Shown here in pieces: positions 44,629-53,894 of a DNA stretch of 64,000 nt. The position numbers and the translations under genes are program-made. The notes below the pieces were generated by a model. The model had not been told where the DNA came from. It did not search any database and worked only from the letters and a program-made list of their open reading frames with translations. Numbering within the stretch: position 1 is the first letter of the stretch; the number at the start of each line of letters is the position of its first letter. Origin of the DNA: Desulfobacter vibrioformis DSM 8776 (GTDB lineage Bacteria; Desulfobacterota; Desulfobacteria; Desulfobacterales; Desulfobacteraceae); assembly GCF_000745975.1 (NCBI RefSeq), contig NZ_JQKJ01000018.1:41924-105923 (forward strand). The letters run 5' to 3'.

Positions 44629-47322
44629 TCAGGCGTTTTGTATTAATTTTCGCAAAACGTACGGTAAAATGCCGCCGTGTATCATGTACTCGACATCAAT
44701 ATCCGTATCCAGGCGGGCAATGGCCTTAAACGTCACTTCGCTGCCGTCTGCTTTTTGGGCGGTCACCTGCAGTTCCTTGTGCGGGGTTAATTGTGCCATC
44801 CCCTTGACGGAAAAAAGTTCAGACCCATCAAGCCCCAGTTCCTGCCACCCGTCGCCGTCAAGGAACTGGAGCGGCAGAACGCCCATACCCACAAGGTTGC
44901 TGCGGTGGATACGCTCGTAAGACCGGGCAATGACAGCACGAACACCAAGCAGCGCAGATCCTTTGGCAGCCCAGTCCCTTGAAGACCCGGTGCCGTATTC
45001 CTTACCGGCCAGCACGATCAGCGGCACCTGATGCTGCCCGTAGGATTTGGCCACATCAAACACAAACCCGGTTCCTCCCTGGGGAAATTCTTTGGTAAAA
45101 CTGCCTTCTTTGGGAGTGACCATCTGATTTTTAATTCGGATATTGCCAAAGGTTCCCCGCATCATCACTTCATGGTTTCCCCTTCTGGCGCCGTAGGAAT
45201 TAAACGAGTCCGCGTCAATACCTTGTTCCTTAAGATAAATCCCGGCAGGGTAATGTTCCGGGATGGCACCGGCCGGTGAAATGTGATCGGTGGTCACAGA
45301 ATCCCCTAAGGTCATAAGTGCCCGGGCGTCTTCAAAATTTTCGAGGGATTTGGGGGACAGTGAAAAATTCTCAAAATATGGCGGATTGCGAATATAAGTC
45401 GATTCCGGGTCCCAGCTAAAGGTGACCGACTGGGTGATGTCGAGCGCTTTCCAGAAATTGTCCCCTTGAAAAATCTGTTCGTATTGATTTTGAAAATCCT
45501 CTTTTTTTACATGCCTGTGAACCAGATCTTCTATTTCGTCGTCCCCGGGCCAGATCTCCTTGAGGTAGACCGGCTCGCCATTGGGATCCAGGGCCACAGG
45601 CTCTTTCTCCAGATTCACATCCACCCGACCGCAGAGGGCAAAGGCCACCACCAGCATGGGTGATGCCAGAAAATTTGCCTTGGTCAACTGGTGGATACGG
45701 GCTTCAAAATTGCGGTTCCCGGACAGAACCGCAGCCACGGCCAGATCCTTTTCTTTTATCTGTTTTTCAATTTCCGGATGTAACGGCCCGCTGTTACCAA
45801 TACAGGTGGTGCATCCAAAGGCTGCTACATGGAACCCCAAGCTTTCTAAGTAAGGCATCAGGCCAGCATCGGATAGATAATCCACGACCACCTTGGACCC
45901 CGGTGCAAATGAGGTCTTGACATGGGGTTTGGGAAATATGCCTTTTTTTACGGCATTTCTGGCGAGTAATCCTGCACCCAGAAGCACGTAAGGATTGGAC
46001 GTATTTGTACACGATGTGATGGCGGCAATCACCACGCTGCCGTTTCCGATTTGCGCCGGGGTATCGTTAAGGCGGATATTAATCTGTTTATTTTCAGGGG
46101 CTGTCGCATCCAAAAGACCTGAAAAATTGGTTTTAAGATCGCCGAGCTTTACCAGGTCCTGGGGCCTTGCCGGTCCTGCAAGGCAGGGAACGATCTCCGT
46201 CAGATCAATTTTGAGGGAGTCGCTGAATTCAGGTATATCACCATCATTGCGAAACAGGCCGCAGGCTTTAGCCCAGGCCTCGACGACTTCTCCTTGTTCC
46301 CCCCGGTTGGTTATCCTGAAATAGTCGATGGTTTGTTCATCTATGGGAAAAAACCCCATGGTCGCCCCGTATTCCGGCGACATATTGGCTATTGTGGCCC
46401 GATCTGGCACTTTAAGGTTTTTTAGCCCGGAACCGTAAAATTCCACAAATTTTTCCACCACGTTCATTTGCCGTAAGCGGTTGGTGACGGTCAATACCAT
46501 ATCCGTGGCCGTGACCCCGGGATTGAGCCTTCCGGTCAACTCCACGCCAATCACCTGTGGTAGCGGCATAAAGTATGGTTGACCCAGCATAACGGCTTCG
46601 GCTTCAATCCCCCCAACCCCCCAACCCAGCACACCAATGCTGTTTATCATGGGGGTGTGGGAATCGGTTCCCACCAGGGTATCAGCAAACAGCAGATCAT
46701 GGGTCTGGGTCTTTTCCCGCATGGCGCATCTTCCCAGATACTCCAGGTTAACCTGATGGCAGATCCCGGAGTTGGGCGGGACCACCCGGAAATTATCAAA
46801 GCTTTTTTGTGCCCATTTTAAAAGGCGATAGCGCTCCCCGTTGCGTTCATACTCCTTGGCTACATTCTTTTGCCGGCATGCCTGGGTGCCGTTAAAATCG
46901 ACCTGTACGGAATGATCCACAATCAACTCCACCGGAATCAAGGGATTGACCAGTGCCGGGTCCTTTCCTGCCGCAGCCATGGCATCTCGCATGGCTGCCA
47001 AATCCACCACCGCAGGTACACCAGTAAAATCCTGCATCAGCACCCGTGCCGGATAAAATGGAATTTCAACGGAATCATCATAGCTTGGCTGCCATTGGGC
47101 CGCGGCCAGGACATCTTTGGCCTTTGCCTCGCCACTCGCCACTTTTCTTAAAAGGTTTTCCACCAATACCCGTATGGAAAACGGTAACCGGGCAAGCGGA
47201 ATCCCGGCTTTTGATTCCAAAAAATTGAGGTTATAAAATGAACAGGTTTGATCTTTGATCCTTATTTCATCCATAAAATCCGATGTATTAAAGGTTTCGG
47301 GGTTGCCGTTTTTAATTCCCAT
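44629..47322 (-). CDS. acnA: Aconitate hydratase AcnA
   Basis: This 897-residue protein belongs to the AcnA/IRP1 family. Cluster cysteines appear in AAITSCTNTSNP and in FGCTTCIGNSGPL, and swivel-domain motifs include GTGSSRDWAAKG. It isomerises citrate to isocitrate in the cytoplasm. It is transcribed first, before korA and korB, which fits an oxidative citric acid cycle in an acetate-oxidising sulfate reducer. No isocitrate dehydrogenase or citrate synthase gene is in the window. Confidence 0.97.
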   Translation of the reverse strand: MGIKNGNPETFNTSDFMDEIRIKDQTCSFYNLNFLESKAGIPLARLPFSIRVLVENLLRKVASGEAKAKDVLAAAQWQPSYDDSVEIPFYPARVLMQDFTGVPAVVDLAAMRDAMAAAGKDPALVNPLIPVELIVDHSVQVDFNGTQACRQKNVAKEYERNGERYRLLKWAQKSFDNFRVVPPNSGICHQVNLEYLGRCAMREKTQTHDLLFADTLVGTDSHTPMINSIGVLGWGVGGIEAEAVMLGQPYFMPLPQVIGVELTGRLNPGVTATDMVLTVTNRLRQMNVVEKFVEFYGSGLKNLKVPDRATIANMSPEYGATMGFFPIDEQTIDYFRITNRGEQGEVVEAWAKACGLFRNDGDIPEFSDSLKIDLTEIVPCLAGPARPQDLVKLGDLKTNFSGLLDATAPENKQINIRLNDTPAQIGNGSVVIAAITSCTNTSNPYVLLGAGLLARNAVKKGIFPKPHVKTSFAPGSKVVVDYLSDAGLMPYLESLGFHVAAFGCTTCIGNSGPLHPEIEKQIKEKDLAVAAVLSGNRNFEARIHQLTKANFLASPMLVVAFALCGRVDVNLEKEPVALDPNGEPVYLKEIWPGDDEIEDLVHRHVKKEDFQNQYEQIFQGDNFWKALDITQSVTFSWDPESTYIRNPPYFENFSLSPKSLENFEDARALMTLGDSVTTDHISPAGAIPEHYPAGIYLKEQGIDADSFNSYGARRGNHEVMMRGTFGNIRIKNQMVTPKEGSFTKEFPQGGTGFVFDVAKSYGQHQVPLIVLAGKEYGTGSSRDWAAKGSALLGVRAVIARSYERIHRSNLVGMGVLPLQFLDGDGWQELGLDGSELFSVKGMAQLTPHKELQVTAQKADGSEVTFKAIARLDTDIDVEYMIHGGILPYVLRKLIQNA

Positions 47323-47366
47323 TGTCTTTTCTCCTTATCTGGTTGTACGGATTTTTAGCCTGACGT

Positions 47367-47759
47367 TCATTCCTTTTCGCCTTTGTGACCGCAACTGCGT
47401 ATGGCACAAATCAATTGGTCAGGGGAATCGCTTTTACTTAAATACGCCGTTGCACCAGCCTTGTGCATGGCCCTGGCAAGATCCGGATCCTCGTGCATGG
47501 AAAATCCAATGACACAAATATCCGGCTGGTTATCCAAAATCTGCTCGGTCACCTGAATGCCATGCATTTCCCCTAGGTCGATATCCATAATGATGACATC
47601 CGGGGCAAGGGTTTGTGCATATTTTATGGCCTGTTTTCCATCTTCTGCTTCTTCTATGATCAAAAAATCAGGCTCCATCTGTAAAATAACCTTGAGTCCG
47701 TCTCGCAAAGCCTTGTGGTCATCAACAATTAAAATTTTAATTTGTTTTTTTTTTGTCAC
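47367..47759 (-). CDS. Receiver-only response regulator
   Basis: This 130-residue protein has a single receiver domain with intact D13/D14 (IVDDHKAL) and D59 (IIMDIDLGEMHG), and YLSKS with the conserved Lys. It has no output domain, so it acts by binding a partner or as a phosphorelay step. It is 44 bases upstream of acnA on the same strand and may be co-transcribed with it, but no kinase is nearby. Confidence 0.87.
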   Translation of the reverse strand: MTKKKQIKILIVDDHKALRDGLKVILQMEPDFLIIEEAEDGKQAIKYAQTLAPDVIIMDIDLGEMHGIQVTEQILDNQPDICVIGFSMHEDPDLARAMHKAGATAYLSKSDSPDQLICAIRSCGHKGEKE

Positions 47760-48093
47760 AAAAGCCCCTTTGTAAATCTTTTTTGCATGGTTATCCTTGT
47801 TTTATTGGTGGCTTAAAGAAATAGCTTGAGCTTCATGGAATCCAGTAACTATACGTTTGCTGTAAATTTTATAAAAAACTAGCGACAAGATACAGGAAAC
47901 AAGAGGGAAAAGCGCCTGGGGCGCCCCTTTTAGCCCGCATTGTTGGTGTCTTTAGTTTTATTATCCGTTGTGGGCTTGCGGCCCATGGGATTATAGCGAA
48001 TTTAACACCTCAAAGAATCGTCGAACAATGGGGGAAATACTGCATTTCAGATAGCGGATATATGCATTTAAAAAAACGGTAAGTTGGATAACC
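47760..48093. other. 334-base non-coding gap with two small hairpins
   Basis: No gene is supported here. Two inverted repeats occur: GCGCC/GGCGC around 47911-47925 flanked by A and T runs, and TGGGC/GCCCA around 47970. The first resembles a bidirectional terminator and would end the radical SAM transcript. A promoter for the receiver gene presumably lies near the left edge. Confidence 0.5.
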
Positions 48094-49752
48094 TTATTTT
48101 TTTGAGCATTGGCCTAAAGCCGCGGGAATAAACCGGTCCTTTTCCGGGTGAAAAATGCCAGGACAACCCTGGATAAACTGGTCTACCTGCTTTGTAAGCC
48201 CTTTGTGAACCAGGCTTAGGGCATGATACCGGAACAGCAGCCATGGATCGGTGTCCGGACTTTCAAGCCTTTGGGCAATGGGCAACATTGGGTCCGTATC
48301 CTGAAATAGCGCTGCAAGGTCCGTATATTCCTGCAGGGTCAACTGCCGGATAATTCGGCAGTTTATGGGCTGCTCCTGAATATAGGCATGAATGGCGGCA
48401 AGGAAAAAAGAGATACTGCACGTCATCGCCTGTGCAACGATATCTTTTCTTGTAAACCGAACGTGGTCAAGGATTTCGTTTTTCAGGGCAGTCTGCTTTT
48501 GGGGGCAAAGGTCATGGAACCGGATGGTGTTCAGATACCTGTTTTTTATCCGTTTGACCACCGAAGGGGTCAGGTGCTTTCTTTTGCGCCGTGCCTTGTC
48601 CGAAAACACATCAAAATATTCCCTGATGCTTCTCATGCCCGGCGGGGTCAGTTCATCCCGGCCATTGTCAAAAAGGATATTTTCCACCTGAACATCAAGA
48701 AGGGCAGGTAAAATGGAAACCCCCTGTTCGGTGACCACTTCAAGGGGTTTGAAATAATCCACTAAAAGGGCAGGGCGGCCTATTTTTTTTCTGGGGATGA
48801 ACGCACTTTGGGCCGTGATCCTGATTTTTTTATGGCCAAAGGGGTGCAGTGCACTGGTAAATGCCGGGATCACGGCAAAACATCCGTCCGGGGAGATTTC
48901 AGTGCCGTAGCTGTCTGTAATGGAGGGCTTGACCGTGGAAAAGTCTTCATCCAGACCCGCTGGAATTAAAAGATCGGCAGTGGCATGTTGTTTGGTAAAA
49001 GGCTGTTCCATCTGCATTTCAAGAAGGCTGATTTTGTCCCGGTTGCGGTTGGTCAGGCTGACAGACATGGGGATGCCAGCCGTTATCAGCGCTTTTGCAA
49101 GTTCTCCCTTTCCATTTGGTATTTTTGTCAGCAGGCTGAACCGGCAGGGCCCTTCAAGGCGGTTAAGCACATGGGTGATGTCATGGGGCAAATCACACCA
49201 GTCAAGAGGGTCTGATCCGCCGTAAAGGGCCAGGTCCCTGTTTCCCTGTTCCAGAAAATTTTGAATAAAAGTATTCACCGCGTCAAAGCTGAAATGACGC
49301 CTGACTTTTGGAAGCGCCCATTCATTGCAGCGTCGGCAGAAATTGGAACAGCCCGACGTCATCTGGAAGGTAATGGCTTCACTGAATACATAAGGGTGCT
49401 GCCAGGGGAGAAGGTTCAGGCAATTTTTCCACGCGTCATATCCCATGTGGCCGGGTTCAGCTCGACGTACTTTTTCTGCCAGCAGACGTCGAAGATGTTT
49501 TATCTGTCTTTTCAGGTCAGGGTTTGTGTCAAGCTGGTGCTTGTGCCGGATAAGTGCGGTCTGGGCCTGGCGCAGATACTTTTCATCTGTTTCTCCAAGT
49601 TCCGGATTTTTGGCTATTTCTGCGGCATGATCGAGCAGTACTTTAAGCTGGCCTGTGTTTTGGGAGAAAAGGGCAGCCAGGATTCTGTTTTTCAGTTTTT
49701 CCACAGGGGCATCCGATGTAACAATGAGGTTTTGAAAAACAGATAAACCCAA
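48094..49752 (-). CDS. Uncharacterised radical SAM protein with long N-terminal helical region
   Basis: This 552-residue protein has SGCSNFCRRCNEWA at residues 134-147, so cysteines 135, 139 and 142 form the CX3CX2C radical SAM motif. The motif follows about 130 residues of helical sequence, an unusually late position. LALYGGSDPLDW resembles the GGE-like SAM contact. The C-terminal 150 residues are helical with no known domain. The start is TTG at 49752 with AAGGA upstream. It lies downstream of the dsr terminator on the same strand. No function can be given. Confidence 0.7.
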   Translation of the reverse strand: MGLSVFQNLIVTSDAPVEKLKNRILAALFSQNTGQLKVLLDHAAEIAKNPELGETDEKYLRQAQTALIRHKHQLDTNPDLKRQIKHLRRLLAEKVRRAEPGHMGYDAWKNCLNLLPWQHPYVFSEAITFQMTSGCSNFCRRCNEWALPKVRRHFSFDAVNTFIQNFLEQGNRDLALYGGSDPLDWCDLPHDITHVLNRLEGPCRFSLLTKIPNGKGELAKALITAGIPMSVSLTNRNRDKISLLEMQMEQPFTKQHATADLLIPAGLDEDFSTVKPSITDSYGTEISPDGCFAVIPAFTSALHPFGHKKIRITAQSAFIPRKKIGRPALLVDYFKPLEVVTEQGVSILPALLDVQVENILFDNGRDELTPPGMRSIREYFDVFSDKARRKRKHLTPSVVKRIKNRYLNTIRFHDLCPQKQTALKNEILDHVRFTRKDIVAQAMTCSISFFLAAIHAYIQEQPINCRIIRQLTLQEYTDLAALFQDTDPMLPIAQRLESPDTDPWLLFRYHALSLVHKGLTKQVDQFIQGCPGIFHPEKDRFIPAALGQCSKK

Positions 49753-49771
49753 AGGTGTTTCCTTTACAAAT

Positions 49772-49806
49772 AAAAAGGGGGGGCTTTTATGAAAAAGTCC
49801 CCCCTT
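49772..49806 (-). terminator. Rho-independent terminator of the dsrMKJOP operon
   Basis: On the minus strand AAGGGGGG pairs with CCCCCCTT around a roughly 16-base loop and is followed by TTTT. It lies 40 bases after the dsrP stop. Confidence 0.85.
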
Positions 49807-49845
49807 ATGATATTCAGTTAAATATTACAGATAAACGTTTTTAAG

Positions 49846-51003
49846 CTATCCGCGAACCTCTTCTTTAACCGTGGTGGCAAGTTTGTACAGGATGGTCAGT
49901 ACAAAAAGGCCGGCACCGTATACACCCAGGGCAATGATCCCTTCCTGGAGGGTAGGGGCATATTCGGTCACATGGTGTAACGGAGAGGGGACAAACCCTC
50001 CGGCGATCATGCCAAGGGCCTTGTCAATCCAGGCACCGAAAAAGATCATGGCACAGGTGACAGGCAACAGGGCATGATTGTTTCTCAGTTTGGGAATCAA
50101 CAGGAAAATGGCGCCTAACCCCATGAGACCGAGGGAACTCCACATCCAGGGCACCATCATGTTGTGTCCGTGCAGACCGAACAGCAGGTACTGGGTATGG
50201 GCCAGATGGCTGGGGATACCGGAGTAGTAAACCACGAAACATTCACATGCAAAGAAGAACAGGTTGGCGATAATGGCGTAGCAGACAATTTTTGACAAGG
50301 TCTGCATGGCTTCCCAGCCCGGATCAAACTTGGTGAATTTTCTGATGATGTAGCAAAGGATAATCAGGAACGCAGGACCTGCCGCAAAGGCAGATGCCAG
50401 GAATCTGGGGGCCAGGATGGCCGTCAGCCAGAAACCGCGTCCGGGTAGACCGCAGTACAGGTAAGCGGTTACCGTATGGATGCCGATGGCAAAGGGGATG
50501 GATACCAAAACAAGGGGTTTGGTCCACCACACGGGTTCCACCTGATTTCTTTCCGCTTCAAGCACCTTCCAGCCCACAACAATGTTCAAAAACAGATACC
50601 CGTTAAGAACAATCATGTCATAAAAAAGCATGGAGTGGGGGGTGGGGTACAAGAGTACGTTCAACATGCGGGTGGGTTGCCCTAAATCCACGACGATGAA
50701 CAACAGGCACATAATCAGGCAGGCAACCGCCAGGAATTCACCTAAAATGGTGATCCGGTGGAACCGTTCATAATCATGTAGATAATAGGGGATGACCACC
50801 ATAACACCACCTGCGGCAACACCCACAAGAAAGGTGAAGTTGGCAATATAAAATCCCCAGGAGACGTCCCGGCTCATTCCTGTAATCATCAGACCGTTCA
50901 GGAACTGATCAACGTAGGCAATGGCGCCTGCGCCGATGACAGCGAGCAAAAGGACGATCCACAACCAATATTTTTTACTTCCTTTAAAAGCTATCTCAAG
51001 CAT
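49846..51003 (-). CDS. dsrP: DsrP, NrfD-type integral membrane subunit of the Dsr complex
   Basis: This 385-residue protein has about ten membrane helices of the NrfD/PsrC family, which exchange electrons with menaquinone. It is the last gene of dsrMKJOP and starts 11 bases after the dsrO stop. With DsrO and DsrJ it would form the periplasmic-side module of the complex that feeds electrons to DsrC and sulfite reductase. No heme-binding motif is expected or seen. Confidence 0.95.
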   Translation of the reverse strand: MLEIAFKGSKKYWLWIVLLLAVIGAGAIAYVDQFLNGLMITGMSRDVSWGFYIANFTFLVGVAAGGVMVVIPYYLHDYERFHRITILGEFLAVACLIMCLLFIVVDLGQPTRMLNVLLYPTPHSMLFYDMIVLNGYLFLNIVVGWKVLEAERNQVEPVWWTKPLVLVSIPFAIGIHTVTAYLYCGLPGRGFWLTAILAPRFLASAFAAGPAFLIILCYIIRKFTKFDPGWEAMQTLSKIVCYAIIANLFFFACECFVVYYSGIPSHLAHTQYLLFGLHGHNMMVPWMWSSLGLMGLGAIFLLIPKLRNNHALLPVTCAMIFFGAWIDKALGMIAGGFVPSPLHHVTEYAPTLQEGIIALGVYGAGLFVLTILYKLATTVKEEVRG

Positions 51004-51014
51004 AGTCGCCTCTC

Positions 51015-51839
51015 TTAAACGATGTAGTAAACACTGGGTTCGGTACCCAGGGATTGTTTACGTCTGATTGTATAATGTTCGGCCAGGAGATGTCTGATTT
51101 TAGATTCAGGATCTTCCAGGTCTCCGACAACGATGGCGCCTTCGCTTGCTTCCACACAATGGGGCTGCTCACCTTTGGCCAGACGTTCGGCGCACAGGTT
51201 GCATTTTTCAACTACACCCTTGGTACGGGTGGGAAAACCCGGGGCTGTCTCTTCAATGAAGGGCCTCGGATCCATGAAGTTGAAATTTCTGGAACCGTAG
51301 GGACAGGCTGCCATGCAGAAGCGGCAGCCGATGCAGCGGTGGTAGTCCATGATGACGATGCCGTCTTCCCGCTTGAAGGTCGCCTGGGTGGGGCATGCCT
51401 GGACACAGGGCGCATTTTTGCAATGGTTGCAGGTCACAAGAAAGGGAAGATCATGGAATTTTTCAGCTAAAAATTCATCTTCCTTATCCGGAAAGGCATA
51501 GTGGAAATGTTCAGGCCAGATCCATTTAATTTCCTGTCCATCCCTGATCGTGCGGGCATGAGGATACTTTTCCGGGTCCGGAGTAATGGTGAAATCCGGT
51601 ACGTTGTGGGCCTTGTGACAGGCTTTGTTGACAGCTTCAGCAACTTCTTCGGTCAACTTGGAGGTGTCAATAACCATACCCCAGCGTTTAGCATGAAGGG
51701 ATTCTTCATTTTTTGTGATTTCAGGCCCGGCATTGCCGTGGGATTCTGATGCGGCAAGATTCATTACCGGAGCAGCACCCATTCCAATGGCAGCAATACC
51801 CGCTACTTTAAGAAAGCTTCTTCTGCTCTTTATCATCAT
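51015..51839 (-). CDS. dsrO: DsrO, periplasmic iron-sulfur subunit with Tat signal
   Basis: From ATG at 51839 the protein has 274 residues and begins with a twin-arginine signal (KSRRSFLKVAGIAAIGMGAAP). Ferredoxin motifs CNHCKNAPCVQACPTQATF, CIGCRFCMAACPYG and a later CNLC indicate several [4Fe-4S] clusters. It carries electrons between DsrJ and DsrP. The start overlaps the dsrJ stop by 4 bases (ATGA), and AAGGAG is 5 bases upstream. Confidence 0.94.
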   Translation of the reverse strand: MMIKSRRSFLKVAGIAAIGMGAAPVMNLAASESHGNAGPEITKNEESLHAKRWGMVIDTSKLTEEVAEAVNKACHKAHNVPDFTITPDPEKYPHARTIRDGQEIKWIWPEHFHYAFPDKEDEFLAEKFHDLPFLVTCNHCKNAPCVQACPTQATFKREDGIVIMDYHRCIGCRFCMAACPYGSRNFNFMDPRPFIEETAPGFPTRTKGVVEKCNLCAERLAKGEQPHCVEASEGAIVVGDLEDPESKIRHLLAEHYTIRRKQSLGTEPSVYYIV

Positions 51840-52231
51840 TTGATCTCCTTGGGGTTGGTGTGACAATCCCAGCAATAGGGGCTCACAGAGGCATAGTTGT
51901 GGCAGCTGTCACAGAATTTCGCTTTATCTTCATGGCATCCCAGGCAGGAGTTTTCACCTGTGGAGAGGCTCATGTTAAAGGTTTGGCCGTTGGTTCCGGT
52001 GTATTTGCGGTCCCCAAGGCGCACCACAGAGTTCCGCCACACATCCAGCAGGTACATATGTTCTGCACGCATGTTATATTTGTCCAGAACACATTTCTTG
52101 GCTGTTGCGGCCTTTCCCAAAAGTTCTGGTTTAGGTGCTGCCTGTGTGGTTGTGATCAGGTTGAACCAGAACGGAGAAAGAACGGCGAGTACAAATACTG
52201 CAAGTCCTGCCATAATCGTGTTTTTACTCAT
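51836..52231 (-). CDS. dsrJ: DsrJ, triheme cytochrome c
   Basis: This 131-residue protein has a hydrophobic N-terminus (an uncleaved anchor or signal) and three CXXCH heme sites: CLGCH, CDSCH and CWDCH. That matches DsrJ of sulfate reducers, a triheme c-type cytochrome with unusual ligation of one heme. It faces the periplasm. GAGGA lies just upstream of the ATG, one base after the dsrK stop. Confidence 0.95.
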   Translation of the reverse strand: MSKNTIMAGLAVFVLAVLSPFWFNLITTTQAAPKPELLGKAATAKKCVLDKYNMRAEHMYLLDVWRNSVVRLGDRKYTGTNGQTFNMSLSTGENSCLGCHEDKAKFCDSCHNYASVSPYCWDCHTNPKEIK

Positions 52232-52232
52232 C

Positions 52233-53891
52233 TTATTCCTCCTCTACCCCGGGCAGGGGTTCCATTCTCAGATCCTCGGTTCTTTCCTTTTCACCCGGCA
52301 GAATCAACGCATTGCCCACAAGTTCGTGAACACCGGCCACCTCGCATTCAGGAACCCAGTATTCGCACAGGGTGGAGAGGGCGGCGCGGTCGATGGCACA
52401 GATGGTTCCAAGGGTGTTAACCCCGAATTTTTCATGGACATATTTCAGTGCATTGGCCCGGGGCAGTGCCCCTGCCATTCTCAATTCCATGTTTTCACCG
52501 GCATTGAGCCCGGCACCGGAACCGCAGCAAAAAGTCTGCTCGCGGATGGTGTTGGGCGGCATTTCATAGAACTGATCCACGCAGGCTTTAATGACATACC
52601 GGGGTTCTTCCAGAAGCCCCATGCCCCTGGCAGGGTTGCAGGAATCATGGAAGGTCATGATGCGGTTGGCATTGCGGCTCTTGTCAAGTTCGAGCTTGCC
52701 GTGCTTGATCAGATCTGCGGTGAACTCGGTGATATGCACCATCTTGGTGGAGGCGGCATTATCAAACCGGGTACCGGTGATGGGGTTCACAGGAACTTCC
52801 ATAAAGTCGGCAGGGCCGTTCATGGTGTCCATGTACTGGTGGATAACCCGCCACATGTGACCGCACTCACCGCCCAGGATCCATTTAACGCCGAGACGTC
52901 TGGCTTCGGCGTACATTTTGGCGTTGAGGCGTTTCATGGTTTCATGGGAGGTAAAGAAACCAAAGTTGCCGCCTTCGGACGCATAGGTGGACCAGGTAAC
53001 ATCCAGTCCGTATTTTTCCTTGAGGTACTTGAACAGGATCAGATACCCCTGACAGGTGTAAGTGCCGGGATCGGCAAATACGTCGCCGGAGGGGGTAACA
53101 AAGAGAATGTCCGCCCCTTTTTTCTGGTACTGCGGGGCACAATTCACGCCGGTGATCTCTTCAATGTCTTCAACAAAGAAATCAAGCATGTCCTTGAAGG
53201 CATGGGGCTGAATGCCCAAGTGGTTACCGGTCTGGTAGCAGTTGGAAACAGGCGTTGCAATCCAGTCGATGTTTAATCCGATCAGATTGAGCAGCTCACG
53301 GCCCATGATGGTGATTTCAGCCGTATCAATGCCGTAGGGACAAAACACTGAACAGCGGCGGCATTCAGTACATTGGAAAAAGTAGTACCACATCTCTTTA
53401 AGTGCATCCAGGGTCAGATCCCTGGCGCCTAAAAGACGCTGGCCCCCTGGGAGCTTTTTCAGGATCTTGCCGGCCAGGGTGAAGTCGTTACGGTAAATGG
53501 ACCGCAGCAATTCAGCCCGCAATACCGGCATGTTCTTGGGATCGCCGGTCCCTAAAAAGAAATGGCATTTATCTGCACAGGCTCCGCAACGTACGCATAC
53601 GTCCATGAAAATTTTAAAGGTACGAAAGCGCTCCAGCCGCTCCTTGATTCCGTTGTGAAGAATTTCCTGCCAGTTCTCCGGCAGCTTCCAGTCTTCGTCC
53701 GTGGGATTCCATGCCCTGGCATTGGGAAGGCCCAAGGTCTCCACACTTTCCGGTTTGGCCGCATAGCAGTACATGCCCGGCCGGATCTGAACGGATTTTG
53801 TGGTGTCCAGCCAGTTGCGGGGCTCGGAGCTAGACCGGGGACGATAGTCAATTTTGTCTAATGCTTCATCCGGTGTAAGTTCGTCAGCCAT
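52233..53891 (-). CDS. dsrK: DsrK, HdrD-like iron-sulfur catalytic subunit
   Basis: This 552-residue cytoplasmic protein has two ferredoxin motifs (CVRCGACADKC and CTECRRCSVFCPYG) and C-terminal cysteine-rich CCG-type segments (GGECGHMW, DSCNPARG, FCCGSGAG). The latter are known from HdrB/HdrD to bind a noncubane cluster that reduces disulfides. It would reduce the DsrC trisulfide with electrons from DsrM. It starts 3 bases after the dsrM stop. Confidence 0.97.
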   Translation of the reverse strand: MADELTPDEALDKIDYRPRSSSEPRNWLDTTKSVQIRPGMYCYAAKPESVETLGLPNARAWNPTDEDWKLPENWQEILHNGIKERLERFRTFKIFMDVCVRCGACADKCHFFLGTGDPKNMPVLRAELLRSIYRNDFTLAGKILKKLPGGQRLLGARDLTLDALKEMWYYFFQCTECRRCSVFCPYGIDTAEITIMGRELLNLIGLNIDWIATPVSNCYQTGNHLGIQPHAFKDMLDFFVEDIEEITGVNCAPQYQKKGADILFVTPSGDVFADPGTYTCQGYLILFKYLKEKYGLDVTWSTYASEGGNFGFFTSHETMKRLNAKMYAEARRLGVKWILGGECGHMWRVIHQYMDTMNGPADFMEVPVNPITGTRFDNAASTKMVHITEFTADLIKHGKLELDKSRNANRIMTFHDSCNPARGMGLLEEPRYVIKACVDQFYEMPPNTIREQTFCCGSGAGLNAGENMELRMAGALPRANALKYVHEKFGVNTLGTICAIDRAALSTLCEYWVPECEVAGVHELVGNALILPGEKERTEDLRMEPLPGVEEE

Positions 53892-53894
53892 CTA

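Noticed and set aside
51897..53276. 459-residue plus-strand frame opposite dsrJ and dsrK
   Set aside because: dsrJ and dsrK are unmistakable on minus, with cluster and heme motifs; the plus frame is a shadow.
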